DNA of 62,843 nt from Arthrobacter cavernae (GTDB taxonomy: Bacteria > Actinomycetota > Actinomycetes > Actinomycetales > Micrococcaceae), in assembly GCF_017368795.1 (NCBI RefSeq), contig NZ_JAFNLL010000047.1:1-62843 (forward strand), in the 5' to 3' direction. Within the stretch, counting starts at the first letter, position 1. Each line of letters opens with the position of its first letter. Below, one piece after another: positions 41,413-50,125 of the stretch. The notes under the pieces were generated by a model. The model was not told the origin of the DNA and made no database searches. It saw nothing but the letters and a program-made list of their open reading frames with translations. Position numbers and translations under genes: made by a program.

Positions 41413-42679
41413 TGGGGCCCTCCTGTGGTGAATCGTGCCGGGTTGAGTCCTGCGCGGTCTGTCGTGCGGCCCGTGAGGCCGTTGAGGCTATTCGGGCACC
41501 TGTGGCGAGGGCCAGGCCCGCCGGCCCTGCTGCCTTGGCCGCCCCTGTTGCGCCGCCGGCCCCTGCCGCGGCACCGGTTCCGCCAGTGCTGCCGGTTCCG
41601 GGCGGGCCGCCGGGACCGGAGGCCCCCGGTGAGGCGGGGGCCGGTTTGGCGGTCCCTCCGGTGTTCCCGCCACGGCCTTGGCTGCCCTGCGGGCTGGTTC
41701 CCGCTTGTGATGGCTGGCTGGGCGGTGTCGGTGACGCGTTGCCCCGTCCGCTCCCGGAGCGTCCCAGGGAGATTGCACCGGTGGCCATGGCCCCGGCCAT
41801 GGCTGCTGCTCCCCCGCCGGACCCGGAAGCCACGGCACCGACCATCGGGGTGACGAAGCGCATCAAGGCCGGGAGGGCGAGCAGTGCGACCACCATCAGC
41901 GCAAACCCCGTGATGGACCCCACGAGCACGTTGCCGCCCGAGGACGCTCCCATGAGCTTGAACGCCATGGCATACACGATGGCCGCGGCCGGTTTGTAGA
42001 GGATGAAGGCGATGGTCCAGCCGACTGCCTTCTGGAACCACTGCCTGCCCATCTCCGTGTTGGTGAAGGCTGCGGTGGTGGGCAGAATCCCCGCGAGGAT
42101 CACGAGCATGCCGGTCCGTACGACCATCAGAACGATCTGCACCAAGGCGGCAAGCAGCCCCACGAGCCCCAGGATGATCAGGATGAACACCCCGACGCCC
42201 GTCTGGTTCATCGCGACCAGCAGGGCCATCGCATCGGCGAAGCCCTTGCCGTCGGTTGAGCGGTCGATGATGGCCGCGGAGAACGCATCGGCTGCGATCA
42301 CCAGAATGGAGATGACCCCCAGGCCCAGTCCGGACACCAGCGTCAGGGTCACCAGGGACCGGAGCAGGTCTTTCAACGGTGCCCCGCGCTGCTCCCAGAT
42401 CATCCGGGTGCCGCCGATGATGACGGATAAAACGGCCAGGACCAGCGTCCAGTACGTCAGCTCCGATTCGAGGAAACCCACGACCGGGCTGGGCGCCATG
42501 CCGTCGTCCGTGCTGAGGTTGGCGGTGGGCATGCTCACCCAGAACGTGGACAGCGTGGTCACCATCTGGCTCATGCCTTCCAGGATGGACTTCGCCAAAT
42601 TCGTAATCGCGTCGTCCACGGCGCCGGATACTACGTTTCCGCCGAGGCAAAGAACATCTAGTGGAGCGCATTCAGCCAC
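41399..42679 (-). CDS. Polytopic channel protein, VirB6/TrbL-like
   Basis: The 426-residue protein has an N-terminal amphipathic region, then six to seven membrane helices between residues about 70 and 275 (for example WTLVLAVLSVIIGGTRMIW, GVFILIILGLVGLLAALVQ). The tail of about 150 residues is disordered and Gly/Pro/Ser-rich (GGPPGTGSTGGTGAAAGAG). This layout is that of VirB6/TrbL channel components of actinobacterial conjugation systems. The C-terminal tail may reach into the cell wall or bind partners. It starts one base upstream of the previous gene's stop region, consistent with one operon. Confidence 0.8.
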   Translation of the reverse strand: MAECAPLDVLCLGGNVVSGAVDDAITNLAKSILEGMSQMVTTLSTFWVSMPTANLSTDDGMAPSPVVGFLESELTYWTLVLAVLSVIIGGTRMIWEQRGAPLKDLLRSLVTLTLVSGLGLGVISILVIAADAFSAAIIDRSTDGKGFADAMALLVAMNQTGVGVFILIILGLVGLLAALVQIVLMVVRTGMLVILAGILPTTAAFTNTEMGRQWFQKAVGWTIAFILYKPAAAIVYAMAFKLMGASSGGNVLVGSITGFALMVVALLALPALMRFVTPMVGAVASGSGGGAAAMAGAMATGAISLGRSGSGRGNASPTPPSQPSQAGTSPQGSQGRGGNTGGTAKPAPASPGASGPGGPPGTGSTGGTGAAAGAGGATGAAKAAGPAGLALATGARIASTASRAARQTAQDSTRHDSPQEGPSGSN

Positions 42680-42680
42680 T

Positions 42681-43436
42681 TCAGACCCCGGACCATGAGA
42701 TGAAGCCGCTCATGTCACTAAGCGCGGCCACGTCATTGATGAGCTGACCGCTGTCAGAGACCTTTACTTTCCAGTCTCCGTCGATCCACTGGAGTGGAAG
42801 AACGGCGTGAACCAAGCCCCCCTCTGGCGTTTCAAAAGCAAGATCGACGTTGGCTTCCAAGGCCGCGTAGGACTTGAGGAGAAATCCTCGAACTTGGATG
42901 CTCTCTCCTGATCCAGCGGACGGGGCCAGCGTCGCGGCTTGTCTTCTTGCCGCGTCCCTCCCGGTGCCGGGGACGATCAGGTTTTCCGCCAACTTGATGT
43001 TCATTTCCTGCGATTTGGAGGAACCGAGCGCAGCAAGGTTGACGGCTGAGTAGAGGGCTCCGGTCGGTGAGTGTGCGAAGCATGAACGGAACCCGTCCTC
43101 GTCCTTCACCCCTGGTCCGAAGGTCTTGGGATCGGTTGGTGTGGCCATCCGTGCGACCAGTTCCCAGTTGGATTTCGGGGCCGCACCCAGTGCGGTTTCC
43201 GACGTCGACGGGAGCCCGCACACGCTTTCCCCCGCAGCCTTGGCCGGCTCCGGGGGTGCTGACGCGGCATTGCTTTCCGAAGGGGCCGGCGCAGGCCGTG
43301 TGGTGCTGTCTCCCTTGGGCAGGAAGAAGAGAACGATGACGGCAGCTTTGAGGGCGAGCACCAGGGCGGCCGAGATGATGAATCCGGGCTTGGTGAACGG
43401 ATTCTGTTCGGTGGTGCTTTGCGTGGATTCGCTCAT
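42681..43436 (-). CDS. Membrane-anchored conjugation protein, VirB8/TcpC-like
   Basis: The 251-residue protein has a short cytosolic N-terminus, one membrane helix (IISAALVLALKAAVIVLFFL), a Pro/Ala/Ser linker and an extracytoplasmic alpha/beta domain (SAVNLAALGSSKSQEMNIKL, VLPLQWIDGDWKVKVSDSG). This single-span architecture with an NTF2-like outer domain is that of VirB8/TcpC proteins, which scaffold type IV channels. Direct sequence similarity is weak, so the call rests on topology and position between the VirB2-like and VirB6-like genes. Confidence 0.65.
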   Translation of the reverse strand: MSESTQSTTEQNPFTKPGFIISAALVLALKAAVIVLFFLPKGDSTTRPAPAPSESNAASAPPEPAKAAGESVCGLPSTSETALGAAPKSNWELVARMATPTDPKTFGPGVKDEDGFRSCFAHSPTGALYSAVNLAALGSSKSQEMNIKLAENLIVPGTGRDAARRQAATLAPSAGSGESIQVRGFLLKSYAALEANVDLAFETPEGGLVHAVLPLQWIDGDWKVKVSDSGQLINDVAALSDMSGFISWSGV

Positions 43437-43457
43437 GATGAACCTCCGGTAGCAGGG

Positions 43458-43730
43458 TCAGACGAATGCGCGGACGATGCCGCCTGCGCCGGTGATGATG
43501 ATGCAGCCGGCAAGGACCCAGCCGAGCTTTCCGATGGACTCTCCACCTTCGCCGCGGCGCAGCTGGATGACCATGCCGATGCCGACGATGATCACGCCAA
43601 GGACGCCCAGGACCAGGCCGATACCGGAGGCCCAGTTCAGCACGGTCAGCAGGCCGCCCGCCTGCGGAGGGACCTCGGGGGTCGGGTCGGGGATGACGCT
43701 GAGCGGAAGGCGGGCAATGACGTTGTGCAT
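43458..43730 (-). CDS. Small two-helix membrane protein, VirB2/TrbC-like
   Basis: The 90-residue protein has two membrane helices (GIGLVLGVLGVIIVGIGMVI and LGWVLAGCIIITGAGGIVRA) joined by a short polar loop RRGEGGESIGK. This is the size and topology of VirB2-type pilins and of the small membrane proteins found at this spot in actinobacterial transfer operons. No cleavable signal is apparent. It may polymerise in the channel. Confidence 0.7.
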   Translation of the reverse strand: MHNVIARLPLSVIPDPTPEVPPQAGGLLTVLNWASGIGLVLGVLGVIIVGIGMVIQLRRGEGGESIGKLGWVLAGCIIITGAGGIVRAFV

Positions 43731-43772
43731 GATGAGACCTTTCGAGGGGTAAAGCTGCTTTGAAGTCGGTGG

Positions 43773-44378
43773 TTAGTTTGTGAGGGCGGCGAGATCCGTG
43801 GCGAAGCGCTGGTACTCGCGGGCGGGCGGGCCAGCGCCCGTGTCGCCCAGCCGCCAGGATTCGACCCACGGAAGCAGCCACAATCGGGGCGCTCCCCCGC
43901 CGACGAGGACGGCGAACTCTCTCAGGGCCTTGGGCAGCTTTCCGGGTGCGTCGGCCAGGACCGCGAGGCCCAGCAGCTCAACGTCCGGAGCCGCACCGGA
44001 CGCCCACTGAATGAGCGCGCTTTGCGCGGCCTTCAAGCCCCGCATGTCGGAGCGGCAGACCAGCACCACGGCAGGCCTGCCGTGGTCCTGGTCTTGGTCT
44101 CGGTTCGGGACGGGCCAGGCGTGTTCCGTCGGCCGTGCGCCGTCCAGGATGCCGGCCAGTCGGCTCTCCCCCGCTCCCCCGTGAACACCGGCTACCCAGA
44201 CGGTGGCCGTGCCGGTCACCGGCCGGTGGCCGAGCCGGTCCGCCGCATCCGGCTCCACCATTCCCCGCAGGGGCCCGGTGATCGTCGCTGCCGGCGGACG
44301 GCGCGGCTCCATGGCACTGGCTTCGGTTTCGGTGCCCGTGGCCGGGCTGGTGATCCATGGGTTCAGTGACTGGTTCAT
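43773..44378 (-). CDS. DUF6668-like protein with degenerate P-loop
   Basis: The start is taken at 44378 (MNQSLNPWITSPATG) behind GAAAGGGGGACAC, giving 201 residues. The core reads ATVWVAGVHGGAGESRLAGI, a Walker-A-like GVHGGAGES in which the usual Lys-Ser/Thr is replaced by Glu-Ser, then VVLVCRSDMRGLKAAQSALI and LGLAVLADAPGKLPKALREF. It resembles a reduced MinD/ParA fold that has lost ATPase residues. It follows the MinD/ParA-like gene in the same operon and could be its partner. The family is usually annotated as DUF6668; its role is unknown. Confidence 0.7.
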   Translation of the reverse strand: MNQSLNPWITSPATGTETEASAMEPRRPPAATITGPLRGMVEPDAADRLGHRPVTGTATVWVAGVHGGAGESRLAGILDGARPTEHAWPVPNRDQDQDHGRPAVVLVCRSDMRGLKAAQSALIQWASGAAPDVELLGLAVLADAPGKLPKALREFAVLVGGGAPRLWLLPWVESWRLGDTGAGPPAREYQRFATDLAALTN

Positions 44379-44419
44379 GTGTCCCCCTTTCAAGAAGTCG
44401 TGGTGTGAAGGAGCAGTGG

Positions 44420-45817
44420 TTAGAAGCCGCTGGCGACGGCGGCCGCCGCGGCCAGCCACGCCCGCTGCGTGGCCGGCTGCAGCGCTTCGTAGCGGATGGG
44501 ACCGTTGACCAAGGCCGGGTCGTACGGGATCCGCACGACTGCCCGGACGTAGGGGGCGAAGCCGTCGGCGATCCGCCGGGCTTCGTCCTTGGCCCGCTTG
44601 AGTGCCTCGCCACTCATGCTGCGTTTGGCGTCCGTGGATTCGGAAACGATCACGACGGCGTTGCGGGCCAGTTCGGCGTCGTGGCCACCACGGGATTCGA
44701 GGGTCTGCAGCGTCAGGCGGGCCGCCTCGGCGCGGTCCTCAATCGCCGTCACCGGGACCACGAGCTGGTTGGTGTGCTCGATCATCCGCCGCCAGTTCGC
44801 CGCCCGGGCGGTGTTGCCGGAGTCCATGATGACCAGACGGTAGTACCGGGTCAGGACCTGGTGGGCGATGTCGACCTCGTCGGCGGTCACCTCGTGGTCG
44901 CCTTCCTCGTTTTCGTCCGAGCGCAGCACATCGAACTTGTCCGCCGTCTGGTGGTGGACGAACTTGGCGATTTCCGCGGCGTTCGTGGACGGTGAGAGCA
45001 GCGACTGTGAGGCATCGATCAGGTCCAGGACGCTCCGGTCGTGGGCGCCCTTTTCGGTGCGCCACCCCAGGGTTCCCTGGGATTCGTTGTTGTCCCAGGC
45101 GACGGTGGCCGCGCCGCTGTAGCGGGCCAGGATCGCCGAGAGCATCACGACCGTGGGCGTCTTGTTGGCGCCGCCCTTGCGGTTGACCACGGCCACCGTG
45201 CGGGGGCCGGGCCAGTGCTGGCTGACGGTCCTGATGTCCTCGCGCTCGGACATCTCATCCCCGGAAGGATCCATGCGGAATCCCATCCGGGTCAGGGTGC
45301 CCCGCCAGCCCTTCGTGGCCGGTTCCAGCACGGGGGCGCTGACCAGGAAGGAGGTGTCCTTCAGGCTGCGCCGCCTCGGTAATTCCTCCACGGCCGCTTC
45401 CTCCACGGCCGCTTCCTCTACGGCTGGTGCCGGTGGGGTGGTGGTTTCGGGCGTGGGGGTCATGGCGTTTCCTCTCGGGGCGGGGACGGTGGCCGGGGTG
45501 GGTGCAGTCGTTGCGGGCGGCTCGGCGCGGCGGCGTGGGGCCTTGGCGGTGTAGCTGACGGATTCTTTGCTGCCGTCGGGACTGACGAGGAGTTCACCGT
45601 GGCCCTCGGGGTCATCAATCTGGACCCGGACGGGGCGGTTCAAGGTCCTGGCCTCTCCGACGACGACGGCCAGGGCGTTCTCGCGGAGTTCCTGCAGGGA
45701 CTCTGCCGTTTGCACGTTCCGGGAGTTACCGGCAACAACCACTTCGGCCGTGCCGTTGTCGCGGACAATGGCCTGGATCTTCGGGAAAGCCAGGACGTCT
45801 GCTGGGTTGAGACCCAT
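44420..45817 (-). CDS. MinD/ParA-like ATPase of the conjugation operon
   Basis: The 465-residue protein has an N-terminal domain of about 80 residues, a Pro/Ala/Glu-rich linker and a C-terminal MinD/ParA ATPase. The ATPase carries the deviant Walker A NRKGGANKTPT (about residues 214-224), AWDNNESQGTLGWR and RLVIMDSGNTARAANWRRM. In transfer operons such ATPases may position the conjugation machine or relaxosome at the membrane. The C-terminal segment ALKRAKDEARRIADGF...RYEALQPAT is echoed in a relic at 50818-50961. Confidence 0.85.
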   Translation of the reverse strand: MGLNPADVLAFPKIQAIVRDNGTAEVVVAGNSRNVQTAESLQELRENALAVVVGEARTLNRPVRVQIDDPEGHGELLVSPDGSKESVSYTAKAPRRRAEPPATTAPTPATVPAPRGNAMTPTPETTTPPAPAVEEAAVEEAAVEELPRRRSLKDTSFLVSAPVLEPATKGWRGTLTRMGFRMDPSGDEMSEREDIRTVSQHWPGPRTVAVVNRKGGANKTPTVVMLSAILARYSGAATVAWDNNESQGTLGWRTEKGAHDRSVLDLIDASQSLLSPSTNAAEIAKFVHHQTADKFDVLRSDENEEGDHEVTADEVDIAHQVLTRYYRLVIMDSGNTARAANWRRMIEHTNQLVVPVTAIEDRAEAARLTLQTLESRGGHDAELARNAVVIVSESTDAKRSMSGEALKRAKDEARRIADGFAPYVRAVVRIPYDPALVNGPIRYEALQPATQRAWLAAAAAVASGF

Positions 45818-45853
45818 GGGGTTCTTCCTTTCGTGGCGGGGATGGCTGGGATG

Positions 45854-46372
45854 TCAGGAAGCCGGCGGGGTGAGCCGGTGGACCTTCCACGGGGAATCTT
45901 TGGCGGTCCGGAGGAGCTGCACGGTGTAGGTTCCGGCGTCCGTGGGAACCGTGGCCGCGGCCCCGTAGCCGTTGGCCTCATCGACGGTGAGCCGGGCGGG
46001 CCCCGTCAGCCGGGTGGCGGGGATAGTGGCCGGGTCGACCGCGGAGTAGTCGGCCGTGGCCTGCGGGGTCATCCAGCGTGCCAGGTCATTGGCCCACCGG
46101 GTCGCTTCGGTGCGAGGGCGGGCGAAATCGGCCATGGCCCGTTCGGCCACTTCCACGGCTGACTTCCTGCCGGCCTCATCCCAGGTGATGCCCATCGTCG
46201 CGGGCGGGGTCGCTCCCGGGGCCTGCGGGCCGCTGCCCGCGCTCAACGAGACGGGAGCAGACGGTGCGGCGCTGGTGGAGGATTTCGCCGGGGGCTCCGG
46301 AGACGTGCCGGCGGCCTGGGCACACGAGGTGCACAGTAGGGCCGCGGCCAGAAGGGCAAGGGGTTTCTTCAC
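45854..46372 (-). CDS. Conjugation-operon lipoprotein
   Basis: The 172-residue protein has a signal peptide ending in lipobox LCTSC (Cys17), a Ser/Pro/Ala linker and a globular domain (AVEVAERAMADFARP, WANDLARWMTPQA, TYTVQLLRTAKDSPWKVHRL) with a VirB8/NTF2-like feel. It is probably anchored at the outer face of the membrane as part of the transfer channel. It overlaps the upstream CHAP gene by four bases. Confidence 0.7.
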   Translation of the reverse strand: MKKPLALLAAALLCTSCAQAAGTSPEPPAKSSTSAAPSAPVSLSAGSGPQAPGATPPATMGITWDEAGRKSAVEVAERAMADFARPRTEATRWANDLARWMTPQATADYSAVDPATIPATRLTGPARLTVDEANGYGAAATVPTDAGTYTVQLLRTAKDSPWKVHRLTPPAS

Positions 46373-47442
46373 GGGTGCTCCTGTTCGGTGGGCAGGTAGA
46401 GGAAGGCGCTGGGCACGCCGTTGCTGACGGTCCGGGTGTAGTAGTTGTGATCGTCCGGTGGCGGATTGCCGTTGTAGCCCTCTTCAACGAAGGTCCCGTT
46501 GCCCTTGACTTCCTTCACCACGGCCACGTGACCGTAGGTGCCGTCCGCGCCGCCTACCCCGGGGGCGTACCAGACGACCGCGCCAACGCGCGGCGTACCG
46601 CCGATCGGCCAGCCCTTCGCCTGCCAGCCGTCCCTCCAGGCCACCGCCGATCCGAGTTTCCGGCCGTCGGGCCGGAAGGTGCCGTTGTGGACCTTGAACG
46701 GTGCGCTGGTGCTGCCCAGCTGCTGGTTCACCCGCCAGAGCGCGAAATCCACGCACTCCCGGTTGTACATGCCCAGCGGCGAGGTGCTGGCGGCGTTGGC
46801 GCCGACCTGCACCCAGCTCGGCGCATCCCTCCAGGGAAGGTCATCCCCGGCCCCGGAGTCACCGGGCAGCGGGCAACCGCTGCCTTCAAGGGAAAAGGAC
46901 GCGTCGGAAAGGACGTCAACGATCCGGACCGCCGCACTCCAGTACTTCTGGTAGTGGTACGGGTCGGCATTGCGCTGGACCCTGTTGCCGGCAATCGTCG
47001 GTTCCAACAGCTCCCAGCTCTCCACCTTCTGGAGCGCCTTGATGAAGTTGGCGGCGCTGATCGACGGGCTCATGCGGTCCTCGTATGACCCCCACGCACC
47101 GTTATCGCGCTGCTGGAACAGGCCCCTGGAATCCGGGCCGGGGCCGTCGCCATGGTCCAACACCCGCAACCCCGACTCCCCCAAGGCCACCATCACACTG
47201 ACCAACTGGCCCCTGACCGGCAGATTCAACGTCCGGCCCGCGTTCATGATCGCCGCAGCATTCCTAAGCTGCTCCGCCGTGTAGCCCTCGACCTTGGTGT
47301 CTTCGCTGGCCGTGACGGAACCGGTGGGGCCACAATCGGCAGCGGCCGGCCTGGCAAGAAGCAGCACCATCGAGAAAATCAGCCCAAAGAACAAGGACGG
47401 CACCGCAACAGCGGCGCCGATCAATAGCCCCTTCGGTTTCAT
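46369..47442 (-). CDS. Cell-wall hydrolase with CHAP domain (VirB1-like)
   Basis: The 357-residue protein has a signal or anchor helix (residues about 5-34). A lysozyme-like segment follows (RGQLVSVMVALGESGLRVLD, GPDSRGLFQQRDNGAWGSYE), with the catalytic Glu expected in ALGESGL. The C-terminal CHAP amidase/endopeptidase carries Cys in YNRECVDFALWRVNQQ and His in TYGHVAVVKEVKGNGT. It opens peptidoglycan for assembly of the conjugation channel, as two-domain VirB1-like enzymes do in Gram-positive plasmids. It is the first gene of the minus-strand operon. Confidence 0.88.
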   Translation of the reverse strand: MKPKGLLIGAAVAVPSLFFGLIFSMVLLLARPAAADCGPTGSVTASEDTKVEGYTAEQLRNAAAIMNAGRTLNLPVRGQLVSVMVALGESGLRVLDHGDGPGPDSRGLFQQRDNGAWGSYEDRMSPSISAANFIKALQKVESWELLEPTIAGNRVQRNADPYHYQKYWSAAVRIVDVLSDASFSLEGSGCPLPGDSGAGDDLPWRDAPSWVQVGANAASTSPLGMYNRECVDFALWRVNQQLGSTSAPFKVHNGTFRPDGRKLGSAVAWRDGWQAKGWPIGGTPRVGAVVWYAPGVGGADGTYGHVAVVKEVKGNGTFVEEGYNGNPPPDDHNYYTRTVSNGVPSAFLYLPTEQEHP

Positions 47443-47588
47443 AGTTGCCCCTTGCGCGATCGACGGACTCCCCAGTGTTCGGAAAGTGACTACAGCTACA
47501 CACTATAAGTATGCGATTTAGTATTTAAAGTATTAAATTGATCATGATGATTAGCAAGCCCCTTTGATCTATCGGCAGAATAGGGACT
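47443..47588. promoter_or_regulatory. AT-rich divergent promoter region between conjugation operon and HTH gene
   Basis: About 146 bases, markedly AT-rich against the flanks. It contains tandem 9-base direct repeats AGTATTTAA and AGTATTAAA around 47520-47540 and a CACACTATAAGTATG stretch that can serve as a -10 region on either strand. It is the natural site for control of the transfer operon by the regulator encoded at 47589. Confidence 0.55.
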
Positions 47589-47957
47589 ATGCCCAAGAAA
47601 GTCCGCCCCGTTGATCCCGAGTGGTCCCAGGACCTCGACGCCGCGCTCGTGGCCTACGGAACGGCTGTGCGGATGCAGATCCTGCGCCACCTAAGGATCA
47701 AGGGGCCCTCGATGCGCTATCAGATAGCCGAGTCCACGGGCATTAGTCAGAGCGTGCTTGTGCAGAGCCTCGGTAAGCTCGAGAGCGTCGGGGTTATCGA
47801 AGCCAACCTTCCAGCCTCCGAGCGGTCAACGCGCGCCCTGACGTATTCCCTCAACCGGCCCAGGGCCGAGCATCTCCTCAGGCTGGTCCAAAAGTATGTG
47901 CACGGCAGGGGCGAGATGCCGCCTGTCCCCCAAGGCCAGGCGGAAATCCCCAAGTGA
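47589..47957 (+). CDS. Winged-helix transcriptional regulator (ArsR/MarR-like)
   Basis: The 122-residue protein has the winged-helix pattern AVRMQILRHLRIKGPSMRYQ, IAESTGISQSVLVQSLGKLE, SVGVIEANLP and a beta-wing ALTYSLNR, followed by a helical tail. It is divergent from the conjugation operon and is the most likely regulator of transfer. No metal-binding Cys pair is seen, so it is not a typical ArsR metal sensor. Confidence 0.8.
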   Translation: MPKKVRPVDPEWSQDLDAALVAYGTAVRMQILRHLRIKGPSMRYQIAESTGISQSVLVQSLGKLESVGVIEANLPASERSTRALTYSLNRPRAEHLLRLVQKYVHGRGEMPPVPQGQAEIPK

Positions 47958-48080
47958 CCCGGTGTCCGATGGCGGGCCGTTCGAGCTGGCGCCACAGGCA
48001 CTTTCCCCGAGCGCGGAAGCGACGGATTGCGCGGAGGTGGGTTCATGTTTCGTCGACCGGTTCCAGATCTCAGGCGTGAG

Positions 48081-48094
48081 TCACGCATGTGTGA
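48081..48094. promoter_or_regulatory. 14-base site, copy 1 (3' end of the ImmA cassette)
   Basis: TCACGCATGTGTGA, a near-perfect palindrome, is identical to 50661-50674; with flanks, 19 of 21 bases agree. It lies between two converging genes, downstream of the HTH gene rather than in an obvious promoter. Confidence 0.55.
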
Positions 48095-48160
48095 GTACAG
48101 CTAAGACGATAGCAGTGTGACGAGTCCTGTCAAACTTGCCTGAGGGTTGCCGGGCGGCGG

Positions 48161-48607
48161 CTACACGCCCTCATCGAGGATTTTGGCGATGGCTCTTAGC
48201 GCTTCCGGGTCCACGGGGCCAAGGGCCCGCGCAGCGAAATTGCGCACTTCAGCGCGCCTCATGCTGCGGATCAGTTCCAGCTCTGCCTCAACTCGCTCGG
48301 GCAGCTTGCCCCCCTCCTGGAGGAGGTATTCGGCGTCGACGTCGAAGACGGAGGCTATTGCGCGGAGTGCCTCATCCGGCACGACTTGCTCTTTCCCGGA
48401 CTTCAGCAAGGACCATCTGGTCCGCGACAGGTAGTAGCCGGCTTTCTGGGCCCCGTCCCTGATGGCGGTGTAGTCGAAGGGTTTGCCGGTATCGGACACG
48501 ATGACGTCCAGAAGGAGATTGATCTTCCGTGCGAGCGTTTCAGCTCGCCGGATCCCGGCTGCCCGCCGCGGGGACAGATCAAAATCACTCAAGAGATCCA
48601 GCTCCAA
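48161..48607 (-). CDS. XRE-like helix-turn-helix regulator of the cassette
   Basis: The 148-residue protein begins with TTG. Residues 25-85 read ARKINLLLDVIVSDTGKPFD, DGAQKAGYYLSRTRWSLLKS and VVPDEALRAIASVFDVDAEY, an extended XRE helix-turn-helix of the EspR/actinobacterial regulator type, followed by a helical C-terminus. It is the last gene of the four-gene minus-strand cassette and overlaps the membrane-protein gene by 19 bases. It is likely to bind the repeated TCACGCATGTGTGA site, and ImmA-type peptidases typically cleave such a repressor. Confidence 0.8.
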   Translation of the reverse strand: MELDLLSDFDLSPRRAAGIRRAETLARKINLLLDVIVSDTGKPFDYTAIRDGAQKAGYYLSRTRWSLLKSGKEQVVPDEALRAIASVFDVDAEYLLQEGGKLPERVEAELELIRSMRRAEVRNFAARALGPVDPEALRAIAKILDEGV

Positions 48608-49194
48608 TTATTAGCTCCGACAAAACAGCCGAAGGAGACCATTCCGATAAATGCGCCGACCACGGCTTCGCCCCAGGTGTGTTCCCTGAGAGCGGTCCGG
48701 CTGATCAGCATCATCGGTGATAGTACCAACAGCCACGCTGCGGCCGGGCCGAACACCGCGGTTCCCCAGAGAACGGCGAAGGTCAGAACTGACACATGTG
48801 CAGATGCGTTCATCCAGCGGCGGGCCAAAGCCAACCCCGCGTTGCCGGCTACCAGCGCGACGACGGTCGCAGGAACGGGGGCCGGAACGTTCAGCAAGGC
48901 ACAAGCCAGAGCCCCGACAACGGTCAATATGGTTACTACTCTCGTTCGCCAGGTCGCGGGCATTCCGAATGGCCCAGCCAGCAGCGAAAACTTCTTGTAG
49001 GCGAGCCCCGGAACGACAATGACGCCGAGGGCAAGGGCCGTAACACCCAGGATCCCGAGTCCAGCCCTGACACCGGCGAGAACAACAACCACCAGCAGGA
49101 CACCAGCTGGGGTGAAAATCTTGGAAAAGCTAGCTGCCAGTGGGAACCTGGGCGCCAACCGGGCCTCGTCGTGCAATTCTTGCCTCAATATCAT
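48589..49194 (-). CDS. PAP2-like membrane protein
   Basis: The 201-residue protein has five to six membrane helices. The active-site pattern of the type 2 phosphatidic acid phosphatase family is partly kept: NASAHVSVLTFAV in place of PSGH, and SRTALREHTWGEAVVG matching SRx5H with Glu instead of the usual Asp. It may hydrolyse a lipid phosphate or only bind one. The start overlaps the preceding gene by 65 bases; no better start was found. Confidence 0.65.
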   Translation of the reverse strand: MILRQELHDEARLAPRFPLAASFSKIFTPAGVLLVVVVLAGVRAGLGILGVTALALGVIVVPGLAYKKFSLLAGPFGMPATWRTRVVTILTVVGALACALLNVPAPVPATVVALVAGNAGLALARRWMNASAHVSVLTFAVLWGTAVFGPAAAWLLVLSPMMLISRTALREHTWGEAVVGAFIGMVSFGCFVGANNWSWIS

Positions 49195-50125
49195 CTAGTA
49201 AGTCGACTTCCTCAGCTGACAGGAGCTCCGGATTCTCAATCCGGATGTCGTCAACAAAGATCACCCAGCGGTACAGCTGATCCTGAGAGGATCGCGGCCG
49301 CAGGCTAAGCGCGGCAGCCTCTCGGGCCTGTTGACCTGCATCGGTTTCAAGGAGCCTGCTCACAATCGGCTGAAGCCTCACCAGCGCGCTGCGGCACCGT
49401 GCGCGGTCAGTCCACTGCTGCCGGCCCCGATGGTACGCAGGAAGCGCGAAGCCCACCGCGAAGCCGATCAAGGTGAGAGCGATCAACACGCGATATCCGA
49501 CATACACGATATCCGAGACACTGTTCTCTGCCCCAGCCGCTTCCTGTGCCACCAGCAGCAGCTTGGTTGCCACCGCCAGCACCCCGACGAAGCAAGAGAC
49601 GGCAATGATGTCGAATCCGATACGGAAAGACGCCGTTTCACCTGCCCGGTTGCGGCGCAGGCACTCTACCCCCGTGTAAGCGGTGATAAGGCCGATCCAT
49701 GCGAAGAACAAGCCCTGGTACCAAGCGATGGCGGGGATGCCCGCAAAAACGTCCGTGAAATTGGTGGCCGATCCAGGCGTTCCCGTCGAGAACAGCAGGG
49801 CTGCCTGCGCGCCGGCCAAGCCAATGCCCACGAGTACCAGCAGACGCCAGCGGGCGTTTGACGCACCCGTGGCAGCCACGATCAGGCGGCTTAGCTCGGT
49901 CATGCCAAGCCCCAAAGCGACATGGACGACCAGGTTCAGGATGTTCCGATGGCCCAGCCCTGCATCAACAGCCAAGTAGACCGCGTCTATGTTCAGTGTC
50001 GTGCCGATCGACACGAGAACCATCGCCTTGAGGATTCCTGGCTTCCACCCGAACTTCAACCCAATGATCCGGGTTATCACCACAGACCAAAGGATGAGAG
50101 CGGGCAGTATCTGCAGGAGTTTCAT
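49130..50125 (-). CDS. MAB_1171c-like multi-pass membrane protein
   Basis: The 331-residue protein has seven membrane helices in the first 240 residues (for example ILPALILWSVVITRIIGL, RLLVLVGIGLAGAQAALLF, VLIALTLIGFAVGFALP). A cytosolic helical domain follows (ALVRLQPIVSRLL, DQLYRWVIFVDDIRIENPEL, EVDLLDDIEARIARRG) that is diagnostic of MAB_1171c-like proteins. These nearly always accompany an ImmA/IrrE-type peptidase and an XRE regulator in actinobacteria, as here. They are often called putative transporters, but the seven helices plus cytosolic tail would equally suit a sensor. The start overlaps the peptidase stop (ATGA). Confidence 0.8.
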   Translation of the reverse strand: MKLLQILPALILWSVVITRIIGLKFGWKPGILKAMVLVSIGTTLNIDAVYLAVDAGLGHRNILNLVVHVALGLGMTELSRLIVAATGASNARWRLLVLVGIGLAGAQAALLFSTGTPGSATNFTDVFAGIPAIAWYQGLFFAWIGLITAYTGVECLRRNRAGETASFRIGFDIIAVSCFVGVLAVATKLLLVAQEAAGAENSVSDIVYVGYRVLIALTLIGFAVGFALPAYHRGRQQWTDRARCRSALVRLQPIVSRLLETDAGQQAREAAALSLRPRSSQDQLYRWVIFVDDIRIENPELLSAEEVDLLDDIEARIARRGPVGAQVPTGS

